The notes under the pieces: model-generated
The model's database searches: none
Seen by the model: only the letters and a program-made list of their open reading frames with translations
Told to the model about the DNA's origin: nothing
Made by a program: the position numbers and the translations under genes
Assembly (NCBI GenBank): GCA_029256665.1
Contig: JAQSXN010000330.1
Span: 1-5,390 of the forward strand
From: Paenibacillus sp.
GTDB lineage: Bacteria; Bacillota; Bacilli; Paenibacillales; Paenibacillaceae
Direction of reading: 5' to 3'
Length of the DNA stretch: 5,390 bases
Shown here: in pieces, positions 1-5,390 of the stretch
Layout: each line of letters opens with the position of its first letter
Position numbering within the stretch: position 1 is the stretch's first letter

Positions 1-230
1 AAATGCGCAAGTCCGGCCCAATCGCTGCCCCCAATTCCTAGCCTGGGATTAAACTCTTTGAACGCGATAATGGCTCCGTACATGGGAATATACTGAAAGA
101 TAATGAAATACGCCAAGACGGGAGCCAACATGACGTACAAATATTTGTTCTTGACGATGTCCTTCAAGATTTGAACCGGCAGACGCAAGGCATGCGAGGC
201 TGCGCCTTGTCCCGGCTTGAAATGCGCCAT
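1..230 (-). CDS. ABC transporter permease, LplB/YteP type, N-terminal part (cut by window edge)
   Basis: This is the N-terminal 76 codons of an inner-membrane permease subunit of a carbohydrate ABC importer; the rest lies beyond the left edge. The protein begins MAHFKPGQGAASHALRLPVQ. It has a basic cytosolic stretch around residues 16-29 and then a first membrane helix at about residues 30-55 (YVMLAPVLAYFIIFQYIPMY). This is followed by GAIIAFKEFNPRLGIGGSDW. The combination of LAP, FxYIPMYG, IAFKEF and a G-rich SxW turn is typical of LplB/YteP-type permeases of the oligosaccharide (CUT1-like) group. The ATG at 230-228 is chosen because GGGGAGGAG lies just upstream. The gene follows the binding-protein gene on the same strand after 101 bp, so both are probably on one transcript. 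The family assignment is secure, but the substrate cannot be read from this part. A second permease would be expected further downstream, outside the window. Confidence 0.9.
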   Translation of the reverse strand, partial: MAHFKPGQGAASHALRLPVQILKDIVKNKYLYVMLAPVLAYFIIFQYIPMYGAIIAFKEFNPRLGIGGSDWAGLAH

Positions 231-236
231 CTTCTA

Positions 237-245
237 CTCCTCCCC
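237..245 (-). promoter_or_regulatory. Ribosome binding site of the permease gene
   Basis: GGGGAGGAG on the minus strand lies 6 nt before the ATG at 230-228. It is a strong Shine-Dalgarno sequence and fixes the permease start. Confidence 0.75.
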
Positions 246-259
246 TGCGCATGCTGATC

Positions 260-287
260 GAAGGGGAATGGCAAGGCCATCCCCTTC
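260..287 (-). repeat. Intercistronic stem-loop between binding-protein and permease genes
   Basis: Bases 260-272 and 276-287 form a 12-bp stem with one bulged base (A267 on the plus strand) and a 3-nt loop. On the transcribed minus strand it reads GAAGGGGATGGC, then CTT, then GCCATTCCCCTTC. No T-tract follows, so it is not a classical terminator. Its position 3' of a binding-protein gene and 5' of the permease ribosome binding site fits an mRNA-stabilising hairpin, which would let the binding protein be made in excess over the membrane subunits. The stem is visible in the sequence; the role is inferred from other ABC operons. Confidence 0.6.
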
Positions 288-288
288 C

Positions 289-322
289 CCTTCGCTGCAG
301 CCCGATGGCCGCTCCGCGAAGG
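289..322 (-). repeat. Second, weaker inverted repeat in the same intercistronic gap
   Basis: CCTTCGC (289-295) pairs with GCGAAGG (316-322) over 7 bp, with a 20-nt interior that could pair partly. It lies between the binding-protein stop codon and the stronger hairpin at 260-287. Together the two fill most of the 101-bp gap. It may help block 3' exonucleases. Chance pairing in GC-rich DNA is possible. Confidence 0.35.
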
Positions 323-331
323 CGCATGACG

Positions 332-1996
332 TCATCTGTTGTTGTATCGATCCATGGCGCCTTGATAGATGGTAATAACGTCCCGTACGCCCATTTCCTC
401 CAGTTGCTTGACGAAACCGTCGTACTTATCTAGCGGCTCGTTGCCCATCACGAACTTAATGAACATTTCTTCCATGTACGTATTGACCGCGGTCATGGTC
501 TGCGCGACCTGCTTGCTCTCATCCACGGTAGGCGTTATGAATGCGGGCAGGATGTGCTTGGCCGCGTCCGTCTCCGACCATACCTTGACCGCTTCGTCCT
601 GCTGCGGGAACGTATTGGTCGATTTCTCTTCGTGCATGGGATAAGGCCCGTTCGGAACGGTATATTGCGACAGCATCTGCTGCGAGTTGTATTTCTCGTT
701 GGCCATGATCGTATCGGTAAACGTCGGAACGCCGTTCTCGATCGTGTAGCTTTCTCCTTCGATGCCGAAGTTGTACATCATGGCGCCTTGCTCGCTATAC
801 GCGAAGTCCAGCCACTTGACGATAAGCTCCGGATTCTGCGCGGATGTCGTGATCGCCACGCTTGCCTTCGGATTGTACTTGAAGTCGCGTTGCCCGGTGA
901 AAGGTCTCTCGCCCGCGTTTAATACCGGATACGGCGCCGCCACGAGATCAAACTCCGGCGTCTGCGCTTTGGCCGATTCCAGCCACCTGCCCATGCCTCC
1001 GCCCAGCAGGAACACCGTTGCGCCGGTCTCGCCGTTCAATATCCGTTTGTCCAGCGTATCGCGCTCGACGATCGGGAAGTCCTTGTCGATCAGCCCTTCC
1101 GAATACCACTGGCGGAACAGCGCGATCACGTCCTTGAACTGAGGATCGAGCGGACCGTATCGAACCTTGCCCTCGTCGTCGATATAGAAATCCTGGGAAG
1201 TGCGGTACGCGCCGTAGAACGCGTCCTGCAGGTTCATCTTATTGGCATATTGCGCGGACAAAGGAGCCGTCGCGCCCTTCTTCTCTTTAAACGCGGTTAA
1301 CATCGCATGCCAGTCGTCTATGGTGACGGGCACCGCCAGTCCCAGCTCGTCCAGCCAATCCTTGCGAAGAATCGGTCCCCGGAAGACGACTCCCTCCGTA
1401 TTGCGCAGCATCGGGAACGCGTAATATTGACCGCTGTCCGTCTTCACCATCTTGTCGAGCTCCGGGTCGGCCTCCAGTATTTTCTTCAGGTTAGGAGCGT
1501 GTTTGTCGATCAAATCGTTAAGAGGAATGATAACGCCGTCCGCGATCGCTTTCTCCGGGCCGCCCGGGTAGCTGGTCCACGTATACTCCATCGCGTCGGG
1601 AAGCTTGGTGGAGGCGATCAACAAATTGAATTGCTCCAGCTCCTGCCCTTCGGTCGGATGGATGTACTCGACCTTTACGCCGGTCGCTTCCGCGATAGCC
1701 TTGCCGATCGGGGCTTCCGCCAAATTGGTCGTGAAGGTAACCAGATTGCCGTTGATCGCCCCCCAATAGGAAAACTTCTCCTTCGTATCCAGCGGATAGA
1801 CCGGCTTAGCCCCCTCATTCTCTTTGACCTCTTCGTTGCTTCCGGAATTGCCGGGACTCTGAGTTGGTTCCGTTGTCTTGCCGTTTTCGTTGCCCGCATT
1901 ACCCGAGCATGCGGCAAGGACGAGCGACAGCGTCAGGACGATCCCCATTCCGAGCTTCCGCCATTCGGGCTTTCTTCCAATACGATTGTTTGCCAT
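332..1996 (-). CDS. Extracellular solute-binding lipoprotein of a carbohydrate ABC importer, LplA/YtcQ type
   Basis: This 554-residue lipoprotein would capture an oligosaccharide at the outer face of the membrane and deliver it to the permease encoded next. Residues 1-29 are a lipoprotein signal peptide (basic MANNRIGRKPEWRK, then a hydrophobic core) ending in lipobox LAAC, so Cys30 would be lipidated. A flexible G/N/E/T/S-rich linker follows to about residue 65. The mature part has hallmarks of the LplA/YtcQ binding-protein group: RKDWLDELGL at 211-220, WLDFAYSEQG at 395-404 leading into YNFGIEGESY, and a C-terminal PLDKYDGFVKQLEEMG stretch. Its length fits the group. The start is the ATG at 1996-1994, preceded by GGAGGGG. 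An in-frame ATG 18 nt further upstream has only a weak ribosome binding site and would add MERRGT. The gene has its own promoter region after the regulator's terminator. The class is firm; the sugar is unknown. Confidence 0.93.
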   Translation of the reverse strand: MANNRIGRKPEWRKLGMGIVLTLSLVLAACSGNAGNENGKTTEPTQSPGNSGSNEEVKENEGAKPVYPLDTKEKFSYWGAINGNLVTFTTNLAEAPIGKAIAEATGVKVEYIHPTEGQELEQFNLLIASTKLPDAMEYTWTSYPGGPEKAIADGVIIPLNDLIDKHAPNLKKILEADPELDKMVKTDSGQYYAFPMLRNTEGVVFRGPILRKDWLDELGLAVPVTIDDWHAMLTAFKEKKGATAPLSAQYANKMNLQDAFYGAYRTSQDFYIDDEGKVRYGPLDPQFKDVIALFRQWYSEGLIDKDFPIVERDTLDKRILNGETGATVFLLGGGMGRWLESAKAQTPEFDLVAAPYPVLNAGERPFTGQRDFKYNPKASVAITTSAQNPELIVKWLDFAYSEQGAMMYNFGIEGESYTIENGVPTFTDTIMANEKYNSQQMLSQYTVPNGPYPMHEEKSTNTFPQQDEAVKVWSETDAAKHILPAFITPTVDESKQVAQTMTAVNTYMEEMFIKFVMGNEPLDKYDGFVKQLEEMGVRDVITIYQGAMDRYNNR

Positions 1997-2000
1997 TGTG

Positions 2001-2007
2001 CCCCTCC
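2001..2007 (-). promoter_or_regulatory. Ribosome binding site that sets the binding-protein start
   Basis: GGAGGGG on the minus strand, with CACA before the ATG at 1996-1994. It lies inside the 18-nt extension that the upstream ATG (2014-2012) would give, so it argues for the shorter reading. Confidence 0.7.
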
Positions 2008-2047
2008 GTTCCATTCTTCTCGTTCGGGCTCTCGTGAACCCGCTCTC

Positions 2048-2095
2048 ATCGTAACGCCGATTCGGCGCGGCTAACCATTGTCAAAATCTAAAACA
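2048..2095 (-). promoter_or_regulatory. Putative regulated promoter of the binding-protein gene (motif copy A)
   Basis: On the minus strand TGTTTTAGATTTTGACA (2095-2079) is followed 25 nt later by TACGAT (2053-2048), a fair -10 box. The hexamer at -35 spacing from that box is GGTTAG, a poor match. A predicted start near 2041 gives a leader of about 45 nt. The 17-bp element matches the copy upstream of the regulator gene at 15 of 17 bases. I infer an activator site just upstream of -35 in a promoter that needs help. The -10 call is the weakest of the three promoters here. Confidence 0.5.
2055..2067. promoter_or_regulatory. 13-bp palindrome within the predicted binding-protein promoter
   Basis: CGCCGA-T-TCGGCG is a perfect inverted repeat with a single central base. 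It lies between the putative -35 and -10 positions. A one-base centre cannot form an RNA hairpin loop without opening the inner pairs, so a protein-binding operator, for example for a LacI-type repressor, is the more natural reading. No regulator for it is known from the window. Confidence 0.35.
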
Positions 2096-2153
2096 TGCCG
2101 CAATTCCTCGAAAACGCGACCTCCAAAACCGCAACTCCACCCTTGATTTGCGG

Positions 2154-2174
2154 AAAAGAAAAGCCCGGAGGGCT
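2154..2174 (-). terminator. Rho-independent terminator overlapping the regulator's stop codon
   Basis: On the minus strand AGCCC-TCC-GGGCT (2174-2162) forms a compact 5-bp GC-rich stem with a 3-nt loop, followed by a T-rich run TTTTCTTTT (2162-2154, sharing the last stem base). The first stem arm includes the last two bases of the regulator's TAG stop codon. The stem is short but has the right form. It would separate the regulator transcript from the transporter genes. Confidence 0.6.
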
Positions 2175-4524
2175 ACTTGATTTCTCTGTAGCGGCCGGGC
2201 GTTACGCCTTCGAATTTTTTGAAGATGCGATGGAAGGTGTTAACGTCGTTATAACCGACGATAAGCGATATTTCTCCGACGGTGTACTTCTCTCCGACAA
2301 GCAGCGTTTTGGCCTGGGCCAGCCGCGTTTTGTTGATATAATCCAGAAGGGATTCGCCCGTCGATTCCTTGAACAGCTTCGAAATATAGGAAGGCGTCAT
2401 CGAGAAGGCTTCTCCGATCATGGAGATGTTCAAATTCTCGTCCTTATAATAATCGTTGACGTATTTCATTACTTTATCGACCAGCGGGTTGCTGCTGAAT
2501 TCGCGGTTATCGTTGACGTAGGCGCATAGAAGCTCCAGCAGCTCGAAGAGCTGGCCGCGCATCTCCCCCACGGTCTGGCATTGCATCAGCCGTTCGATGG
2601 CGCGCACGCCGTCCGGCACATCCGCTTTATTCGCCGAACGAATTTCGCCGATGATTTTCTGCAGCGTGGCCATCAAGTCGAACATCAAACATTTGGCGGT
2701 GTGGAACGAGAACGACTCGGCCGTCACGTTTTTGCGAACGAGCTCCCCGATGAACGTCTTCGCCTTCTCGAGCTGACCCTCTCGCACCATGGCGATCAAC
2801 TGCTGCTCCGCGTTTAGCGGATAGAAGTAGCCCGGAACCGCCCCTTGCCCTTCGCTTCCTCCCAACTCCGCATAATGAATCATCCCTCCGCCGCCTGCGA
2901 CGATCCGAACCTCCATGGCCTCAACCGCTTCATTGAATGCTTGAAAAATACCGTATTCGCTTTCCTGCTGGGAGCTGACGGCCGCCGCCAGCTGCACATG
3001 GGCATGATGGGCGATAAAGGTCATCGTTTCCTCTGCGATCCGCTCCAGATCGGACCTGTGCTGCTCGGGCTCGACCTTCTTGTGATTGACAATGCAAGCA
3101 AGCAATTGATGATCCAGCTCCACGGCGTAAGCGCTTGCGGAATGGCGCGCGACCTCCTCCACCACGTTTGCGATCAAGAAGAGCAGCAGTTTGCGGTTGC
3201 GAGTCTGCTCCTCGTCTTCTCTCTGGAATTTCCCGAAATGCTCGATGCGCAGCAACATGACGGAAAAGCCGTCGAACGGGAACGCAAGGTCATGGGCCTC
3301 GAACGAATCGTGCAGCGGAATGTGGCTGTCCAGCTGTCCTTTCAGCAGCCGCTGAAGGAAGTGGGACCTGAGCGTGTTGTTGTGCTGATTCAGCTTGTAA
3401 TTCAATTTTTCTTTCTCCTGGAAGGTGCTGTTCAGCGCGTTCGTCAGGTAGGAATATTCGTTGGAGCCCTTGTAGAACGGAACGCCTGCTTTAAAGGACA
3501 GACTCTGGATGAGCGCATGGATCGGCATGTAGTTCCGTCTAAGCAGCCAGTACGTAACCCCGCCTCCCACGATAAGGCAGAGCAATATGCTGGCGATCGT
3601 CAATTGCTCCACCACGTTCATCTTCTGATGGTACACCGCTGCCGGCAAGGTCATCACGTATTTCCAGCCGGTAATCGACGAAGTCGTGTAGGAGGCCACG
3701 AGCGAGCGCCCGTCGGCTTCGATCTCCAGCTGGCCCGTTTCTTCCGGCATATCTCCATACTTTACGATAGGCGGAGCCAAAGGATCGCTCGTCGCGGCGA
3801 TGGTCCGGTTCTGTTCGTCGAGAATCAGGATCGTTCCTTCATCCGGCACGGACGCCTGCTCCAGCAGCTTGCTTTGGTCGATCATGAATAACAGCACGGC
3901 GCCGGGCTGTCCCGGGATAGACGGCGACACGGACTGCGCGAACATAACCGCGGGGCTCCATCCTTTTCCTTCCGGAACCACTACCGATTGATAGCCCTTG
4001 ATATACCACTGGTCAAAGAATGCCTTAAACGACTCGTATGTCATGTTCTCGGAGAAACGGAGCTCCCCATACAACGCCTGGCTGTTCATCCGATTGTTGC
4101 GGGCCAGGACCGTATCGCTGTTTATATAGTAGATATAGATTCGTTCGATAAAATCGTTGGCGATCTCGTAAACGCGAAGATCGTTGGCGATTTGGTAAAT
4201 CGCGTAATGGTCCGAATCCGCAAGCGCCGAGCCTATCGTCATGAATTCCGATATTCGCCTGTTCAGTCCTACCTCGAGGCTTAGGCTCTCTATTCCTTTG
4301 AACTGATTGTCGATCGCCTGCTCCATCTGAAGAAGGATCGATTGGTTGGCCCGGTTCATCTCGGTCTTCACGACGCTTAGCGTCGCCCCGTATATGACCC
4401 CGCTGATTAGAATCGGCACGAGTAGTACGGAGATGTAAGAAAGCATCCAGGTCATGAATACGCTTCGATCTTTGCGTCCCGGCTGCTTGAGGTAGTTCGT
4501 CCATCGACTTCGTGTTGGCCCCAT
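2173..4524 (-). CDS. Membrane-anchored AraC-family transcriptional regulator, YesS/YtdP type
   Basis: A 783-residue one-component sensor that would bind a ligand outside the cell and DNA inside it. Residues 24-46 form the first membrane helix (MTWMLSYISVLLVPILISGV) and about 307-327 the second (LTIASILLCLIVGGGVTYWLL). The roughly 255 residues between them form the extracellular sensor, probably Cache-like. A linker with coiled-coil character follows at about 360-395. Residues about 415-555 resemble the degenerate GGDEF-like domain often found in YesN-type regulators. The C-terminal AraC DNA-binding domain spans about 680-781, with one helix-turn-helix at 699-721 (SMTPSYISKLFKESTG) and the second at 748-775 (VGEISLIVGYNDVNTFHRIFKKFEGVTPGRYR region). 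The length is close to that of YesS and YtdP of B. subtilis, which sit beside similar sugar importers. The start at 4524 is backed by GGGAGG 8 nt upstream. It probably controls the adjacent importer and itself; the ligand is unknown. Confidence 0.92.
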   Translation of the reverse strand: MGPTRSRWTNYLKQPGRKDRSVFMTWMLSYISVLLVPILISGVIYGATLSVVKTEMNRANQSILLQMEQAIDNQFKGIESLSLEVGLNRRISEFMTIGSALADSDHYAIYQIANDLRVYEIANDFIERIYIYYINSDTVLARNNRMNSQALYGELRFSENMTYESFKAFFDQWYIKGYQSVVVPEGKGWSPAVMFAQSVSPSIPGQPGAVLLFMIDQSKLLEQASVPDEGTILILDEQNRTIAATSDPLAPPIVKYGDMPEETGQLEIEADGRSLVASYTTSSITGWKYVMTLPAAVYHQKMNVVEQLTIASILLCLIVGGGVTYWLLRRNYMPIHALIQSLSFKAGVPFYKGSNEYSYLTNALNSTFQEKEKLNYKLNQHNNTLRSHFLQRLLKGQLDSHIPLHDSFEAHDLAFPFDGFSVMLLRIEHFGKFQREDEEQTRNRKLLLFLIANVVEEVARHSASAYAVELDHQLLACIVNHKKVEPEQHRSDLERIAEETMTFIAHHAHVQLAAAVSSQQESEYGIFQAFNEAVEAMEVRIVAGGGGMIHYAELGGSEGQGAVPGYFYPLNAEQQLIAMVREGQLEKAKTFIGELVRKNVTAESFSFHTAKCLMFDLMATLQKIIGEIRSANKADVPDGVRAIERLMQCQTVGEMRGQLFELLELLCAYVNDNREFSSNPLVDKVMKYVNDYYKDENLNISMIGEAFSMTPSYISKLFKESTGESLLDYINKTRLAQAKTLLVGEKYTVGEISLIVGYNDVNTFHRIFKKFEGVTPGRYREIK

Positions 4525-4532
4525 AGGTTCTG

Positions 4533-4538
4533 CCTCCC
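4533..4538 (-). promoter_or_regulatory. Ribosome binding site of the regulator gene
   Basis: GGGAGG on the minus strand, 8 nt before the ATG at 4524-4522. It supports the chosen start. Confidence 0.7.
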
Positions 4539-4618
4539 ATGACTCTCGGAATAGAAGGTACTTGATTCGACGAATAACTCGGCTTTTCCTTTATTTGCGA
4601 AAAGGATGCTCCCCCTCT

Positions 4619-4665
4619 ATTATGTAAGGTCTCGCTGGCCCCCCATAGTGTCAAAAAGTAAAACA
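4619..4665 (-). promoter_or_regulatory. Putative regulated promoter of the regulator gene (motif copy B)
   Basis: On the minus strand TGTTTTACTTTTTGACA (4665-4649) is followed 24 nt later by CATAAT (4624-4619), which matches the -10 consensus at 5 of 6 bases. The hexamer at the normal -35 distance is TATGGG, which is poor. The predicted start near 4612 gives a leader of about 88 nt. The motif would be centred near -45. Since the regulator's own gene carries the motif, autoregulation is likely if the regulator binds it. Confidence 0.55.
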
Positions 4666-4717
4666 ACCTTGAAAACTTAAAAAATAAAGACTCTCTTTCG
4701 AAATTGCGGATGGACAG

Positions 4718-4751
4718 TCGTCAAATTAGAGGCGGTTTTAGCTTTTGACGA
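4718..4751. repeat. 8-bp inverted repeat TCGTCAAA / TTTGACGA
   Basis: TCGTCAAA (4718-4725) and TTTGACGA (4744-4751) are perfect inverted copies separated by 18 nt. The right arm overlaps the TTTTGAC part of motif copy C, so the left arm is an opposing half-site. It may let a dimer or two regulator molecules bind between the divergent genes. Confidence 0.4.
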
Positions 4752-4780
4752 TTTATAACGGCAGCCGCTTTCGATATAAA
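4734..4780 (+). promoter_or_regulatory. Putative regulated promoter of the LamG-like protein gene (motif copy C)
   Basis: On the plus strand GGTTTTAGCTTTTGACG (4734-4750) matches TGTTTTAnnTTTTGACA at 13 of 15 defined positions. It is followed 24 nt later by TATAAA (4775-4780), a good -10 box. The hexamer 17 nt before that box is TTTATA, a weak -35. The predicted start near 4787 leaves a leader of about 77 nt. Its orientation toward the plus-strand gene mirrors the arrangement at the two minus-strand genes. Confidence 0.5.
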
Positions 4781-4849
4781 GGGAATGAGAGCCTCGGCGG
4801 ACCGGAGGCGCTCGCGATGGATAAACCGGGCGTACGCGCCACGGGAAAC

Positions 4850-4856
4850 GAGGGGG
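4850..4856 (+). promoter_or_regulatory. Ribosome binding site that supports a TTG start
   Basis: GAGGGGG lies 7 nt before TTG at 4864-4866. The next in-frame ATG (4888) has no good ribosome binding site at proper spacing, so this site decides the start. Confidence 0.6.
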
Positions 4857-4863
4857 ATTATCA

Positions 4864-5390
4864 TTGAATCGGAGTCGATTATTCGGAATGCGCGGGACAA
4901 ACGGGGGAGCCGGCAAAGCGATCCGGCTGGCGCTTGCGGCGATGCTGGCGGCAGGCACGATCCCGGCGCTGCCTGCGGCAGCCTTACACGCGGCGGGAGC
5001 GGGTACGCCGGGAGGCGTCGACGCTTCCGCGCTTCGGCTATGGCTCAAGGCCGACGCGGACAACGTGACGTTGGCGGGCGATCAAGTGGCCGCCTGGCTG
5101 GATAGCAGCGGCAATGGCCATCATTTGGCCAATGACGGCAGCAATGCGGCGATTAGCGGTCGCAACAGGCCAGTATACGCAGCCGCCAATCCGGACCTTA
5201 ACGATCAACCGGCGCTAAAGTTCGTTCGATCTGGCTCGGGCAGCATTCTGCAGGACGCGGACGGCATTTTCGCCGACGGCGAGGAAGTCGGACATGCCAG
5301 CGTATATGCGGTTACGGGCGGAATCGCTTCGATCGATAACTCCATGATTTTCAGCCACTCGCTGGCGGGAGGAGCCTTCAGCGCGCATCT
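4864..5390 (+). CDS. Secreted protein beginning with a LamG/concanavalin-like domain (cut by window edge)
   Basis: The first 175 codons of an exported protein whose 3' end lies outside the window. The frame is open from the stop at 4822-4824 to the right edge. With the TTG start, residues 1-43 form a signal peptide: a basic start (MNRSRLFGMRG), a hydrophobic IRLALAAMLAAG core, and a likely cut after LHA. The mature part begins a pattern known from bacterial LamG-like and related concanavalin-fold domains: LRLWLKADAD (57-66), then VAAWLDSSGNGHHL (75-88), RPVYAAANPDLNDQPALKF, and a strand with SVYAVTG. Such segments usually stand at the front of long multidomain surface or glycan-active proteins. 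Divergence from the regulator and a shared motif suggest it acts on or binds the same polymer whose fragments are imported. Catalytic activity cannot be judged from this part. An ATG start at 4888 would shorten the signal peptide by eight residues. Confidence 0.75.
   Translation, partial: MNRSRLFGMRGTNGGAGKAIRLALAAMLAAGTIPALPAAALHAAGAGTPGGVDASALRLWLKADADNVTLAGDQVAAWLDSSGNGHHLANDGSNAAISGRNRPVYAAANPDLNDQPALKFVRSGSGSILQDADGIFADGEEVGHASVYAVTGGIASIDNSMIFSHSLAGGAFSAH

Larger units (their letters stand above)
4525..4863. other. Divergent intergenic region, 339 bp, with two opposed promoters
   Basis: This gap holds the promoter and leader of the regulator (minus) and of the secreted LamG-like protein (plus), and I see no small gene in it. 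The centre, about 4650-4760, is clearly more AT-rich than the flanking genes and carries A-runs at 4653-4657, 4660-4663, 4672-4675 and 4679-4684, spaced roughly 7-11 bp. Such runs may bend the DNA or help polymerase bind. The leader of the regulator contains a weak 6-bp stem (4583-4588 with 4599-4604). No recognisable riboswitch is seen. Confidence 0.6.

Noticed and set aside
1997..2014. Upstream ATG at 2014 as the start of the binding protein
   Set aside because: Its ribosome binding site is weak, and the strong GGAGGGG lies downstream of it, correctly spaced for the ATG at 1996.
1307..2074. A 255-codon open frame on the plus strand opposite the binding-protein gene
   Set aside because: It lies antisense to a gene with clear family motifs and its translation is Arg-rich with no recognisable domain. 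It is a shadow frame of GC-rich coding DNA.
2845..3891. A 348-codon plus-strand open frame opposite the regulator gene
   Set aside because: It is fully antisense to the regulator, whose helices and AraC motifs are unmistakable, and its own translation shows no family features.
4649..4654. TTGACA as an ordinary -35 box for the regulator gene
   Set aside because: The hexamer at 16-18 nt spacing (around GACCTT) is a poor -10. The good CATAAT is 24 nt away, and the same offset recurs at the other two promoters.
4025..4666. A 213-codon minus-strand frame overlapping the regulator's 5' end
   Set aside because: It is out of frame with the regulator, has an Arg/Gly/Gln-rich translation, and spans the promoter region. 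It is a shadow frame.
4757..4774. A catabolite-repression (cre-like) site on the minus strand, CGAAAGCGGC region
   Set aside because: Only the left half resembles the consensus (TGnnARCG with one change); the right half does not match.
4677..5063. A 128-codon minus-strand open frame over the start of the LamG-like gene
   Set aside because: The plus frame there has a signal peptide and LamG-like motifs; the minus frame is Ser/Ala/Pro-rich shadow sequence.
4785..5105. A 106-codon plus-strand frame starting at ATG 4785
   Set aside because: It is out of frame with the LamG-like gene, Arg/Gly-rich, and stops at 5105 while the LamG-like frame stays open.

Overview
The window looks like chromosomal DNA from a moderately GC-rich Gram-positive of the Paenibacillus/Cohnella kind. 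The reasons are Bacillota-type ribosome binding sites (GGAGG cores), a lipoprotein signal peptide on the binding protein, a large membrane-anchored AraC-type regulator beside an LplA/LplB-type sugar importer, and a secreted protein with a LamG-like start. No mobile element, CRISPR array, tRNA or rRNA is visible.

Layout. The left 4.5 kb reads on the minus strand: a 783-residue transmembrane AraC-family regulator (4524 to 2173), a lipoprotein solute-binding protein (1996 to 332), then the first 76 codons of an ABC permease (230 to the left edge). A small rho-independent terminator overlaps the regulator's stop codon, so the transporter genes very probably have their own promoter. A strong hairpin lies between the binding-protein and permease genes. 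A 339-bp divergent intergenic region (4525-4863) separates the regulator from a plus-strand gene that starts at a TTG codon (4864) and runs off the right edge. It encodes a secreted protein that begins with a concanavalin/LamG-like segment.

How it may work together. The gene content resembles B. subtilis loci in which a YesS/YtdP-type regulator sits beside an oligosaccharide importer (YtcQ/YtcP/YteP, LplABC). The extracellular loop of the regulator would sense a glycan fragment, the lipoprotein would capture it, and the permease would import it. The ATPase and second permease are not in the window. The secreted LamG-like protein may bind or process the polymer outside the cell.

Main new observation. 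A 17-bp motif, TGTTTTAnnTTTTGACA, occurs upstream of all three transcription starts I infer here: binding protein, regulator and LamG gene. Each copy points toward its own gene. Each is followed 24-25 nt later by a plausible -10 box, and none has a good -35 box at the usual distance. This suggests one operator, probably bound by the regulator itself, that ties the three genes into a local regulon with autoregulation. It is an inference from sequence only.
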